Assembly (NCBI GenBank): GCA_910585755.1
Contig: CAJUFH010000023.1
Coordinates: 1 to 39,248, forward strand
DNA: 39,248 nucleotides
Direction: 5' to 3'
Source: an uncultured Muribaculaceae bacterium
GTDB lineage: Bacteria > Bacteroidota > Bacteroidia > Bacteroidales > Muribaculaceae
The translations under genes were made by a program, and so were the position numbers. The stretch's first letter is position 1, and each line of letters begins with the position of its first letter. The notes beneath the pieces were generated by a model. It worked only from the letters and a program-made list of their open reading frames with translations, ran no database searches and was not told the DNA's origin. Shown here one piece after another: positions 17,682-26,744 of the stretch.

Positions 17682-19967
17682 TTAAAATTCGAGGTTCCAT
17701 CGGGCGGTCAGGCCGAAGCTCGCGCGGGGGCCGCGCTGGAGGAACGCGTTCCCAATAGAAACGAAATAAAAAGTATCATATTGCGTGGCGGTTAAGTTGT
17801 CGCCCCATAATTCGGCGAAGAAGTTGCCGAAGCGGGCGGTAACCGAGGCCGCGAGGGTGCAGTAGAAGGGCTGAGAGACGGTATTTGCCTCGTCCCACCA
17901 GATTTTCCCCACTCCGCGGGCGTTGGCCTGGAGTGTCAGCGAGGAGAGGGGTATCCCCTTGAAGTCGCGGGTCCATACGGCTCCGAGGAACATGGTGTTG
18001 GAGGGGGCGTAGGGAACGGTGTTGCCGGAATAGTCGGCCCGGCCGTTGTCGAAGTCGCGGAAACGGGCGTCGGTGTAGCCGTAGGAAGCGCGGAACTCCC
18101 AGTTGTCGGTCGGGGCGTAGGTCGCTGACAGCTCTATACCCTGCGAGCGGGAGCGGCCTGCGTTTGTCATCATGCGCCCGGTCGTGTTTCCGTCGGGGAA
18201 GACGGTGAGTTGCTGGTCGGCGCACTCGATCCAGAAGAAAGCGTAGTCGGCGCGGAGGCGTCCGTCGAGTAGGTTGAGGTGCGTCCCGGCCTCGAAAGTC
18301 CAGTTTTTCTCAGGGTCATAGCTGATTGTTTTCTCCAGGTCGAGGGAGGAATTGAGGCCCATTATCTCCATCACGTTCTGCTGGAGGACTTCGGAGAACA
18401 TCTGGGTGTTGTAGCCTCCGGCCTTGTAGCCTTTCGTTGCCGAGGCGTAGATGTTGCCGGCGTTGTCGGGAAGGGTGTAGCTGACGGAGAGTTTCGGGAG
18501 GAGCTGGCAGAAGTCTTTCGACAGCTTTCCGCGGTTGTCGATTCTGACGGGATCGGTGCGGTAGACTACGCCGTCGGCGGGGTCGCCGCGGTAGATTGTA
18601 TAGGAGGAGTTGCAGTGGCTTCTGTATGAGATTGCGGCGTGCTCCCAGTCGAAGCGGAGTCCGAGGGTTAAGACCCAGTCGCCGACGGAGAGGGAGCTCT
18701 CGTGGTAGGCCGACGCGCCGCCGGAGGGGAGGGTGAAGTCGCTTCCGAGGAGGAAGGAGCGCTCGTCCCAGCGGACGGGGAATCCGGGGTTTATCTCGTT
18801 TCGGTTGTGCTCGATCAGGGAGGCGATGCCGAAGTCGCCGAAAGTGACGGGGGCGTTCATCGTGGCGCGCTTTCCGAACCCGAAGACTCCTCCGAGCCAG
18901 CGGTAGCGCCCCTTGCCGCCGCGGGCGACGAAGTCGGCCGTTATGCCCCATTCCCTGCGGGCTTGGGTCAGGGTGAAGTAGTCGACTGGGAGGAAGTCCT
19001 GGTCGAGGGTCATGTCGTCGTCGATATACTGGAAGCTGATGATCGAGGAGAAGTCGATGTCGCGGAAGCGGTGCTTGACGGTCAGACCGTCGGTGAAGGA
19101 GGTGCGGCGGTAGTAGCAGGTATCGTTATAGGCGATTTTGCCGGTTGCGACCGACTGGTACGGGTAGCCGTTCTGGCGGGCGATGGAGAGGGTAGCGGCG
19201 TTTTCCACCAGGACGTTCTCAGCCGGGCGCCAGGCGGTTTTCCAGCGGGCTGACCAGTTGCGCTCGCGGCCGACGGGGGTGTTGTTGTATTCGTTTCGGT
19301 AGAAGCCGTCGGTACCGGTCGCGAGGAGGTTCAGCCCCATTCCGAGGCCGGGGGCGAGGCGGCCGTAGATGGCGGCGGAGGCTTTGTAGGCATTGGGGTT
19401 GCCGTAGGTTGCCCGGAGGCGGACCCCCTGCCATGCGAGAGGGGAGAGGGTGTAGATGTTGACGAGGCCCCCCATCGTGTTTCTGCCGTAGAGAATGTTC
19501 TGGGGGCCGCGGAGGATTTCGAGGCGGGCGATGTCGGTCAGGTCGAAGTCGAAGTTGTCCTTGTTGAGGATAGGGACGTTGTCGATATTCAGGCCGACGA
19601 CGGGCTGGTCGATGCGGGCGCCGAGGCCCCGGACATAGACGGTTGAGGTCATCCGGGAACCGTAGGCGGGGATGTAGAAGTTGGGAGCTATCTCGCTGGC
19701 CTGTTTGAGGTTCACAACGTCGAGCCGCCGGAGGGATTTCTCTCCGAGGGACGTGACAGCCTCGTCGTGGTTAGCGAACGAGCCCCCCTTGATGGCGGTT
19801 ACCGAGACCTCTTTCAGGGTAAGGAGGGTGTCGGCCGCGGCCGCGGGGGCTTTTTCGGCGGCAAGGGACACGGGGATGAGCGCCGCGGCAACGGCGAGAG
19901 CCGACAGCCTGGCGTTCAGGGGTTTGCGCCCTGTGACTGATATACGGGTAAAGAACTGGTATAACAC
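17682..19967 (-). CDS. TonB-dependent outer-membrane receptor
   Basis: The 761-residue protein has a signal region (about residues 20-37), then a TonB-box-like VSVTA segment. The plug domain spans about 50-170, with VYVRGLG, VGLNIDNVPI, IARLEILRGPQNILYGRNTMGG. A beta-barrel ends in Phe, as expected for BAM assembly. There is no carboxypeptidase-like N-terminal domain as in SusC, so it resembles siderophore/cobalamin-type receptors. The ligand is unknown. It is the first gene of the seven-gene cluster. Oddly, the only start in frame before the signal peptide is GTG at 19967; a TAA closes the frame upstream at about 19978. A possible -7 box (TAACTTCG) lies only about 5 bases from it. Confidence 0.92.
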   Translation of the reverse strand: MLYQFFTRISVTGRKPLNARLSALAVAAALIPVSLAAEKAPAAAADTLLTLKEVSVTAIKGGSFANHDEAVTSLGEKSLRRLDVVNLKQASEIAPNFYIPAYGSRMTSTVYVRGLGARIDQPVVGLNIDNVPILNKDNFDFDLTDIARLEILRGPQNILYGRNTMGGLVNIYTLSPLAWQGVRLRATYGNPNAYKASAAIYGRLAPGLGMGLNLLATGTDGFYRNEYNNTPVGRERNWSARWKTAWRPAENVLVENAATLSIARQNGYPYQSVATGKIAYNDTCYYRRTSFTDGLTVKHRFRDIDFSSIISFQYIDDDMTLDQDFLPVDYFTLTQARREWGITADFVARGGKGRYRWLGGVFGFGKRATMNAPVTFGDFGIASLIEHNRNEINPGFPVRWDERSFLLGSDFTLPSGGASAYHESSLSVGDWVLTLGLRFDWEHAAISYRSHCNSSYTIYRGDPADGVVYRTDPVRIDNRGKLSKDFCQLLPKLSVSYTLPDNAGNIYASATKGYKAGGYNTQMFSEVLQQNVMEIMGLNSSLDLEKTISYDPEKNWTFEAGTHLNLLDGRLRADYAFFWIECADQQLTVFPDGNTTGRMMTNAGRSRSQGIELSATYAPTDNWEFRASYGYTDARFRDFDNGRADYSGNTVPYAPSNTMFLGAVWTRDFKGIPLSSLTLQANARGVGKIWWDEANTVSQPFYCTLAASVTARFGNFFAELWGDNLTATQYDTFYFVSIGNAFLQRGPRASFGLTARWNLEF

Positions 19968-20007
19968 CCCGCGAAGTTAGCAATTTTTTCCTTCCCGCGG
20001 GAAGTTC

Positions 20008-20062
20008 GGGGGGGAAAAGAGAGGGAGGGGGGAAGGGAAAGAAAAGAAAGAAAAGGGGGAAA
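20008..20062 (+). repeat. 55-base uninterrupted purine tract
   Basis: The plus strand here is only A and G (G-runs of seven, six and five with A-rich stretches). It lies between the TonB receptor promoter and the small sorting-domain gene. As pyrimidines on the minus strand it lies immediately upstream of the receptor promoter. Such tracts can form triplex or G-quadruplex DNA. Confidence 0.8.
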
Positions 20063-20132
20063 CCGCTCGCTAAAGCTCGCTCCACCCGACAGGCCGCGCA
20101 TTGGGGCTTTGGCTTTTAGCGGGAAAGGGGTA

Positions 20133-20453
20133 TCAGAGGGTTACACGGCGGGTGGTGGAGCCGGCCTGGAGGATGTAGATGCCGCGGGAGGTGAGGCGGA
20201 GGCGGTGGAGGCCGGGCTGGAGGTTCTCTGAGGATATGAGCTGGCCGAGAATAGAGAAAATCTTGACGTTGGTGGGCTTTGCGACCCAGAGGTAGATTGC
20301 CCCGTCGCGCACGACGATTTCTGTCTGCGAGTCCATTTCCATCTCCTGCACGATCTCAGGGCGCGGCGCGTTTACCCCCTCCCAGGCGGGAGGAGCGGCG
20401 GCGGCAACGATAGCCGCGAGCGCTAATGTGCAGGAAATAAGGAACTTTCGCAT
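20133..20453 (-). CDS. Tiny secreted protein made of a signal peptide and a type A-like sorting domain
   Basis: The 106-residue protein has a signal peptide (MRKFLISCTLALAAIVAAAA). A 40-residue Glu/Met-rich linker follows, then a C-terminal 45-residue beta domain with the pattern VKIFSILGQLI, QPGLHRLRL, GIYIL and RRVTL. That pattern is typical of type IX secretion type A C-terminal domains. Normally such a domain hangs on a large exported enzyme; here nothing else is present. It may be a remnant of a larger gene, or a stand-alone small protein using the fold for another purpose. The pectinesterase in this window ends in a comparable domain. Confidence 0.6.
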   Translation of the reverse strand: MRKFLISCTLALAAIVAAAAPPAWEGVNAPRPEIVQEMEMDSQTEIVVRDGAIYLWVAKPTNVKIFSILGQLISSENLQPGLHRLRLTSRGIYILQAGSTTRRVTL

Positions 20454-20473
20454 TGTGGTCTTTTTTCAATCCA

Positions 20474-20481
20474 CAAATTTA
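20474..20481 (-). promoter_or_regulatory. Promoter -7 box for the small sorting-domain gene
   Basis: TAAATTTG on the minus strand matches TAnnTTTG and lies 20 bases upstream of the ATG at 20453. Its presence argues that this small gene is expressed rather than a dead remnant. Confidence 0.5.
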
Positions 20482-20562
20482 GCCAATCCCCGCCAATTCC
20501 CCAAAAATATCCCCCAAAAACCTTCTCTTTGAAGCTGAGAGGCACATTCGCCGTTTTTTTAC

Positions 20563-20570
20563 TAATTTTG
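20563..20570 (+). promoter_or_regulatory. Promoter -7 box (TAATTTTG) for the thioredoxin-fold gene
   Basis: It matches TAnnTTTG and predicts a leader of about 80 nt before the ATG at 20658. It implies that the longer upstream reading frame beginning at 20529 is not the real start. Confidence 0.5.
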
Positions 20571-20657
20571 CGGAGAATGGATGGAAGGGTACGCCGGAAT
20601 GAACTTTCGGGCGGGGGAGGGTGTTGGAGTGGTATCATCACATTGTGCTTAGAACGT

Positions 20658-21857
20658 ATGAGAAGAGAATTGGTAACGATTGTGTGCGGATGGCTCGCAG
20701 CGGGGCTGTCGGCGTTCGGCGTGTCCGCAAGCGAGGCTATGGCGGCTGAGGAGGCAATCGGCAGGTTGGAGAACGCGGCGGTGTTCGCGGCGGAGGCTGA
20801 CTACGCGGTGACGCTGCCGCAGGCTCAGGATGATGTCGTTTATAAGGTTAATCTGGCGTCGGAACGGGCTGCGGGTGACAGGCTCTGCGAGGCAGACTAC
20901 CTGATTGAGTGGGAGCTGCCGACCCCGAGCGGCCTGGCGGAGGGTTTCCTGGGCTATTTCGCGGGCCACCATTACCGCTACCGCGACCGGCGGCTTCAGG
21001 AGTATCATTTCGAGTGGGACTCGATTCCGTTCCTGACCCGGGGCGGAGGAGTGCAGCGCAACGGGCAGTTTGTAGACTTGCTGCCGCAGGAGTTAGGCGC
21101 GACGCTGCGGCGTATGAGGGGCGACTCGCTTGTCGCGATGCGTTTCAATCCCGACACGGTTGTCGGGGGAGAGCATATGGCCGCGTTCACGGTTGTGCGG
21201 TCGGTAAAGGGATATACGGGCCGTATAATGAAGATATTGCTTGACGGGCGCAACGGGATGCCGCTGCTGATTGACAACGAGTTCAACCCCGGGCAGATTA
21301 GCGAGCAGCTTGTGACGGTAAAGTACCGCTATCCGGCTGACGGGGAACAGCCTGCCGTTCCGAAATCGGAGGAGGAGCTTATGGCGCGCTTCCCGGAGGT
21401 TTTCGAGAAGTTCCGGGAGAGCAATTATTCGATAGAGAACCTGCGGGGAGAGCCGATGCCGGGCTTTTCGCTTCCGACCCCTACCGGGGAACGTTATACC
21501 AGAGAGAAAGGGGCCCGGTTCGCGGCGCCGACCGTGATCGCGCTGGTTGACCCGGAGGCGGGTTTCGCGGCCGAGACGCTCGCCGCGCTGCGCCGCGCCG
21601 CCGGAGAGGCACCAAAGGCAACGAACCTGGTTATGGCTTTCATTTCGGGAAGCCCCGACCGCGTCGAGGAGCTGACGGGGTCGCTGGAGGTCGGGGAGAC
21701 GGTGCTACTGTCGGCCCGCTCGCTTGCCCGCGACTGCGGGGCCACGGCGTTTCCGGCGATTATCATCGTCGGGGAGGACGGAAAAGTCGCTAATGTTATA
21801 CTGGGATTCAACAACTCGCTGGCGTCAGACGTTATACAATCGGTTGCTTCTCTCTGA
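20658..21857 (+). CDS. Exported thioredoxin-fold protein without CxxC motif
   Basis: The 399-residue protein starts with a signal peptide (to about FGVSASEA). Residues 25-260 are a beta-rich domain of unknown type, as in the N-terminal halves of Bacteroidetes TlpA-like proteins. From LRGEPMPGFSLPTPTG (about 265) a thioredoxin/AhpC-like fold begins. ATAFPAIIIVGEDGKVANVILG holds the cis-Pro strand and end of that fold. The usual CxxC is missing, and only a single Cys (RDCGATAFP) is near the end. It is therefore unlikely to be a classical thiol oxidoreductase. It lies 41 bases upstream of thiol peroxidase. I begin at the ATG at 20658 (MRRELV). Confidence 0.7.
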   Translation: MRRELVTIVCGWLAAGLSAFGVSASEAMAAEEAIGRLENAAVFAAEADYAVTLPQAQDDVVYKVNLASERAAGDRLCEADYLIEWELPTPSGLAEGFLGYFAGHHYRYRDRRLQEYHFEWDSIPFLTRGGGVQRNGQFVDLLPQELGATLRRMRGDSLVAMRFNPDTVVGGEHMAAFTVVRSVKGYTGRIMKILLDGRNGMPLLIDNEFNPGQISEQLVTVKYRYPADGEQPAVPKSEEELMARFPEVFEKFRESNYSIENLRGEPMPGFSLPTPTGERYTREKGARFAAPTVIALVDPEAGFAAETLAALRRAAGEAPKATNLVMAFISGSPDRVEELTGSLEVGETVLLSARSLARDCGATAFPAIIIVGEDGKVANVILGFNNSLASDVIQSVASL

Positions 21858-21898
21858 TAGAGCTAACCTACGGCTTAATGAATTAATTGCTCAAATAT

Positions 21899-22402
21899 AT
21901 GGAAACTGTTTATTTCAAAGGTGTTCCCTGCCATACTTACGGGAATGTGCCCAACGTGGGCGACAAGGCCGCGTGCTACAACTTCGTGACTCCCGAACTG
22001 AAAGAAATCAGTTGTAACGATTTCAAGGGGAAGAGGGTGGTGCTGAACGTGTTCCCGTCGCTCGACACGCCGGTGTGCGCGGCTTCTGTGCGACGGTTCA
22101 ACCAGGAGGCTTCTTCGCTGGAGAACACGGTCGTGCTCTGCGTCTCGATGGACCTTCCCTTCGCCGCCGCCCGCTTCTGCACCGCCGAGGGGCTGAACGA
22201 CGTTATTCCCGCGTCGGCGTTCCGCTCGACGATGTTCGCTGAGAAATACGGCCTGGAACTTGTCGACGGACCGCTGGCGGGGCTTCTGGCCCGCGCGGTG
22301 ATTGTGCTCGACGGTGACCGCAAGGTGATTTACCGCGAGTTGGTCAGCGAGATTACCAACGAGCCGGACTATGAGGCCGCACTGTCTGTTTTGAAACACT
22401 AA
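21899..22402 (+). CDS. tpx: Thiol peroxidase (Tpx, atypical 2-Cys peroxiredoxin)
   Basis: Tpx reduces hydrogen and alkyl peroxides, using thioredoxin. The 167-residue sequence has the peroxidatic motif PSLDTPVC (Cys60) and a likely resolving Cys94 in AAARFC, matching the Tpx spacing. The N-terminal VYFKGVPCHTYGNVPNVGD is also family-typical. The start ATG at 21899 gives the expected length; a TTG upstream is a frame extension. It sits in line with the thioredoxin-fold gene and ends before a strong hairpin. Confidence 0.95.
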   Translation: METVYFKGVPCHTYGNVPNVGDKAACYNFVTPELKEISCNDFKGKRVVLNVFPSLDTPVCAASVRRFNQEASSLENTVVLCVSMDLPFAAARFCTAEGLNDVIPASAFRSTMFAEKYGLELVDGPLAGLLARAVIVLDGDRKVIYRELVSEITNEPDYEAALSVLKH

Positions 22403-22419
22403 CTCATTCAATATTAACT

Positions 22420-22461
22420 CCAAAATAGCCGTGTCACCCTATTGTGACACGGCTACTTTGG
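22420..22461 (+). terminator. Strong hairpin between tpx and fkp
   Basis: A perfect 12-bp stem (tagccgtgtcac / gtgacacggcta) with a 6-base loop is extended past one mismatch by ccaaa/tttgg. The downstream side has few T residues, so it is a likely but not classical terminator for tpx. Confidence 0.65.
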
Positions 22462-22515
22462 TTATGACAGGGGGATTTGGTAAATTCGCGGAATTGAAAA
22501 TTACCGTTAAAACCG

Positions 22516-25254
22516 ATGAGTAAAAAGCTGCTGTCGCTTCCCCCGAACCTGGTGGGATGTTTCCACGATATAACCGGTCTGCCGGCCTCTGAATATTTCT
22601 GCACCAACGACCCAGTGGGCTCACGCCTTGGAAGCGGTGGAGGCACTGCCTGGGTGCTCCAGGAGTGTCGCCGCTCGGAGGGGCTGGATTCGATGCCGAT
22701 GGAGGAATGGCTGTCGCGGGAGCGCCGCATAATAATCCATGCCGGAGGGCAGGGGAGGCGCATGCCGGCCTACGCCCCGTCGGGGAAGGTGCTCACCCCG
22801 GTGCCTGTGTTCCGCTGGGAGCGCGGGCAGAAGCTGAGCCAGACGCTGCTCGACCTGCAGCTTCCGCTTTACGAGCGTATCATTGAACGCGCTCCCAAGG
22901 GGCTTAACACAATGGTTGTCAGCGGTGACGTCTATATCCGCGGCGGTGCCCGGCTGCCGAAGGTGCCGGAGGCCGACGTCGTATGCTACGGGCTCTGGCT
23001 CCCGGCTTCGACGGCGAAGAACCACGGTGTCTTTTACAGTACCCGCGAGAATCCGTCGGCGCTATGCCGCATGTTGCAGAAACCGTCGCCTGAAAAGCTG
23101 GCGGAGCTGCTGCAGACCGGCTATTTCCTGACTGACATCGGTGTATGGCTCTTGAGCGACAGGGCGGTAGAAATGCTCCGCGCCCGTTCGACCGGGGCTG
23201 ACGGGAACTTGAAAGAATACGACCTGTACAGTGATTTCGGCCGCGCCCTCGGCGCGTCGCCCGACATCCGCGACGAGGAGCTCCGCTCGCTTTCGGTGGC
23301 TCTCGTGCCGCTCGACGGCGGGGAGTTCTACCATTTCGGTACGGGACGCGAGATGATTTCGTCGACTCTCGCTGTGCAGAACATAGTCAACGACCAGCGG
23401 CAGATTATCCACCGCGACCGCAAGCCGCACCCCTCGCTGTTCGTGCAGAACGCCCGGGTCGAGTTCCCCTTTACTTCGGAGAACGCGAATGTGTGGGTCG
23501 AGAACAGCCATGTCGCCAAGGGGTGGAAACTGACCCGCGACAACATAGTCACCGGCGTCCCGGAAAACGACTGGGCGCTGGAGCTTGCTCCGGGGCAGTG
23601 CGTCGACATGGTGCCTATCGGGGATGACAGATGGGCGCTCCGCGTTTACGGTATTGACGACAAATTCGCCGGAGAGGAGCAGACCAGGCCTCGCTTCCCG
23701 GTAAGCGGCTCGCTTGACGAGCTGGGGCGTTTCGCCGGACTGATGCTCCGCGGCGCGGAACTTCCCGCCGGGATAGAACTTATCAGCGCGGAGCGTATTT
23801 CTGACATCGCGCGGCTCGACCGCCTTGTCGCACAGCGCCGAGGGTTCCGCCGCGAGAACTGGAAGGGGCTGGCCGCCAACCACCGCCACAGCGTGTTTTA
23901 CCAGACCGACCTTCTCGACGCCGCCGGGGAGTTCGCCGCCGGAGACGGGATGATGCCCGAGCCGCTCGACGACGCGACGGAGCCGCTGGTCAAACGGGCT
24001 ACCGACGCGATGTTCCGAGCCGAGGTGCGCCGCTCCCGCGGTGAGAATCCGGCGGATATGGAAAGCCGCGCCTTCGGGCTGCTGCGCGAGGGGCTGACGG
24101 CTACGGCGCTGGAACGCAAGCAGATGCCGACCCGGGCCGTCTGCGACGACCAGATCGTGTGGAGCCGTTCGCCTGTCCGCATAGACATCGCGGGAGGATG
24201 GACCGACACGCCCCCCTACTGCCTTGTCGAAGGGGGAAGCGTAATCAATCTCGCTATCGACCTTAACGGACAGCAGCCGTTGCAGGCCTACGTACGTCCC
24301 TGCCGGGAACTGCGTATCGTTTGCCGCAGCATCGACCTCGGGGCCGAAGAGCATATCGACACATACGAACAGATTCTGGATTTCCACCGCGTAGGTTCCC
24401 CCTTCTCTATTCCGAAGGCGGCGCTGGCGCTCGCGGGATTCCATCCGCGTTTCTGCTCCGCGCAGTACGCCTCGCTCCGCGACCAGCTTGCCGAGTTCGG
24501 CTCGGGGCTTGAGATTACACTGTTCTCGGCCATTCCCGCCGGAAGCGGCCTGGGAACCAGCAGCATACTTGCGGCGACGGTGCTCGGGGCGCTGAGCGAC
24601 TTCTGCTCGCTTGCCTGGGACAAGGCGGAGATATGCCGCCGCACCCTCGTCCTGGAGCAGTTGCTTACTACCGGGGGCGGCTGGCAGGACCAGTTCGGAG
24701 GCGTTACCGGGGGCGTCAAGCTCCTGGAGTCGACACCCGGTTTCGAACAGGAGCCGCAAATCCACTGGCTCCCCGACGCTGTGTTCACCGATCCGGAATA
24801 TGCCCCCTGCCATCTGCTTTACTATACGGGCATTACGCGCACGGCCAAGAACCTGCTGGCGCAGATAGTGCGCCATATGTTCCTCAACAGCGGCGACCAG
24901 CTCAGACTTCTGCGCCGGATGAAGGAGCACACGATGGAGATGTACGACGCGTTGCAGCGCTGTCGCTTCCAGGCTGTCGGGGAGCTTGTCCGGGAGACCT
25001 GGCGGCAGAACTGCCTGATTGACGCGGGGACGAATCCCCCCGCGGTAGCCCGGCTTACCTCCCTTGTCGACGATCTCTGCCTGGGTTACAAGCTCCCGGG
25101 AGCCGGAGGCGGCGGCTATCTTTATATGATAGCGAAGGACCCCGACGCGGCATCCCGAATAAAGGCGCTGCTGACGGCCAATCCTCTGAGGCCCAACGCC
25201 CGCATGGTCGATATGGCCCTCAGCCGGACGGGACTGACCGTAACCCGGAGCTGA
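22516..25254 (+). CDS. fkp: Bifunctional L-fucokinase / GDP-fucose pyrophosphorylase (Fkp)
   Basis: Fkp turns free L-fucose into GDP-fucose for surface glycan fucosylation, known from Bacteroides, where it aids gut colonisation. At 912 residues it is close to the roughly 950 of the known enzyme. The N-terminal half is a nucleotidyltransferase with GSGGGTAWVL (about residues 39-48) and GGQGRRMPAYAPSGKVLTPVP. The C-terminal half is a GHMP kinase: PVRIDIAGGWTDTPPYC (about 550), the ATP motif PAGSGLGTSS (about 672), and PGAGGGGYLY near the end. It is followed after 31 bases by a histidine kinase gene. No fucose permease or fucosyltransferase is in the window. Confidence 0.97.
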   Translation: MSKKLLSLPPNLVGCFHDITGLPASEYFCTNDPVGSRLGSGGGTAWVLQECRRSEGLDSMPMEEWLSRERRIIIHAGGQGRRMPAYAPSGKVLTPVPVFRWERGQKLSQTLLDLQLPLYERIIERAPKGLNTMVVSGDVYIRGGARLPKVPEADVVCYGLWLPASTAKNHGVFYSTRENPSALCRMLQKPSPEKLAELLQTGYFLTDIGVWLLSDRAVEMLRARSTGADGNLKEYDLYSDFGRALGASPDIRDEELRSLSVALVPLDGGEFYHFGTGREMISSTLAVQNIVNDQRQIIHRDRKPHPSLFVQNARVEFPFTSENANVWVENSHVAKGWKLTRDNIVTGVPENDWALELAPGQCVDMVPIGDDRWALRVYGIDDKFAGEEQTRPRFPVSGSLDELGRFAGLMLRGAELPAGIELISAERISDIARLDRLVAQRRGFRRENWKGLAANHRHSVFYQTDLLDAAGEFAAGDGMMPEPLDDATEPLVKRATDAMFRAEVRRSRGENPADMESRAFGLLREGLTATALERKQMPTRAVCDDQIVWSRSPVRIDIAGGWTDTPPYCLVEGGSVINLAIDLNGQQPLQAYVRPCRELRIVCRSIDLGAEEHIDTYEQILDFHRVGSPFSIPKAALALAGFHPRFCSAQYASLRDQLAEFGSGLEITLFSAIPAGSGLGTSSILAATVLGALSDFCSLAWDKAEICRRTLVLEQLLTTGGGWQDQFGGVTGGVKLLESTPGFEQEPQIHWLPDAVFTDPEYAPCHLLYYTGITRTAKNLLAQIVRHMFLNSGDQLRLLRRMKEHTMEMYDALQRCRFQAVGELVRETWRQNCLIDAGTNPPAVARLTSLVDDLCLGYKLPGAGGGGYLYMIAKDPDAASRIKALLTANPLRPNARMVDMALSRTGLTVTRS

Positions 25255-25285
25255 CCGTGGTCTGTTTATTGTCAAAAAACCGAAT

Positions 25286-26731
25286 ATGTCAAAAGAACAC
25301 CTCCTACGGCTTCACTGGAAACTGTTTTTCCCTCTGCTGGGGCTGCTGTGGCTCATCATAGGCATCACGATTTTCTATTTCGTGAGCCACGAACAGCAGC
25401 GCGTGAAGTCACACCTCGAAAACCGGCTGCTGAACGTCAACACAACGGTGATTGACGCCTACAACCGCGGGGTAGATTTGCAGAACACCGTGAACTTTAT
25501 CCGGCTGTTCACTGACAACACGACGCTCGCCCCGCTCCGCATAACCGTCTATGACAGCAACGGGGTCATGATTGCCGACAATCCGGAAGCGACGATTTCC
25601 ATATTCGACAAAGAGGGGAATATGGACGAGGAGATGCGCAAGCTGTGGAGCACGAGCGGACATTCGACAGTGCGCGATATCCCGTATGAGGACCACGAGA
25701 GTATGATTTGCTCCCAGGCCAGCCCTGACGGCAAAATCTATTCGTTTGCCGCTCTCCCCTACGAGGGGGAGGTGCTGGACTTCCTGGACATAGACCCGAT
25801 GGTCTGGATTGTGGTCATAATCCTTGGCATAATGGCGTCGGTGCTGGCCTTCTTCGGTGTGCGCAACATATGCCAGAACGTGTACATGCTGCGCGATTTC
25901 GCTCAGGCGGTGTCTTCCGACAACCTTCCCGACGATATTGACTCCTGGAAGTTTTCCAAAGACGAGCTGGGCGATGTCTCGCGCAACCTGCTCTCGATTT
26001 ACAAGGAGAAAATCCATGCCGAACAGGAAAAAATCTACCATGAGCGTCAGATCGGGATGAACATCAGCCATGAACTTAACACTCCTGTGGGAATTATCAA
26101 GGGGTATCTCGACAGCGTGCTCGGCGACAACGAGATGCCGGAAGAGGTGAGGCAGAAGTTCCTTGAACGCGCACAGCAGAATACCGACCGCCTGACAACC
26201 CTTGTCAGCGATGTCAGGAAAGTAATGCGTATTCAGGAAAACGGGGACTCGATCATGGTTGACCCTGTAGATTTCTCCCGTATGATGACGCGGCTCGCCG
26301 AGGATATCCGTCAGGGGCATCTTGCCGATGATATGGCGTTTGTCTATGACGTTCCGAAAGATTGCCGGGTAATGGCCCACGAGCCGCTGCTTACCAACGC
26401 GATGCTGAACCTGGTATATAATGCCGCGCGCCATTCCAAAGGGACGCGTATGGAGGTGCGCTGGCTCGGGGAGGAGAACGGTCGCCATCTCTTCGCGTTT
26501 TCCGACAACGGGGTGGGGGTTGACGAGCAGCATCTCGACCGCCTCTTCGACCTTTTCTACCGGGTAGACGCTGGGCGTTCGCGCAGGCAGGGAGGCGGCT
26601 CGGGCCTCGGGCTGCCGCTTGTGCGCCAGATAATCAACGCCATGGGCGGGGAGATTACTGTCGCGAACGCCCCGGGAGGAGGGCTGACATTCACGTTCAG
26701 CCTGCCCGCCGCTCCCGCCGTAAACAAATGA
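25286..26731 (+). CDS. Membrane sensor histidine kinase (orphan)
   Basis: The 481-residue protein has a first membrane helix at about 12-34, a periplasmic sensor region of about 135 residues and a second helix at about 172-196. The dimerisation/H-box is MNISHELNTP with His262. The ATPase domain has the N box NLVYNAARHS, DNGVGVDEQHLDRLFDLFYR, and GGGSGLGLPLVRQI. The order is that of class I kinases. It should autophosphorylate and pass phosphate to a response regulator, but none is adjacent. Its place 31 bases after fkp suggests shared transcription and perhaps a link to fucose or envelope state (inference). Confidence 0.95.
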   Translation: MSKEHLLRLHWKLFFPLLGLLWLIIGITIFYFVSHEQQRVKSHLENRLLNVNTTVIDAYNRGVDLQNTVNFIRLFTDNTTLAPLRITVYDSNGVMIADNPEATISIFDKEGNMDEEMRKLWSTSGHSTVRDIPYEDHESMICSQASPDGKIYSFAALPYEGEVLDFLDIDPMVWIVVIILGIMASVLAFFGVRNICQNVYMLRDFAQAVSSDNLPDDIDSWKFSKDELGDVSRNLLSIYKEKIHAEQEKIYHERQIGMNISHELNTPVGIIKGYLDSVLGDNEMPEEVRQKFLERAQQNTDRLTTLVSDVRKVMRIQENGDSIMVDPVDFSRMMTRLAEDIRQGHLADDMAFVYDVPKDCRVMAHEPLLTNAMLNLVYNAARHSKGTRMEVRWLGEENGRHLFAFSDNGVGVDEQHLDRLFDLFYRVDAGRSRRQGGGSGLGLPLVRQIINAMGGEITVANAPGGGLTFTFSLPAAPAVNK

Positions 26732-26744
26732 ACATCAATATGCC

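Noticed and set aside
23062..25275. 737-residue minus-strand frame opposite fkp
   Set aside because: Fkp is unmistakable on the plus strand, and the antisense translation has no domain or start signal.
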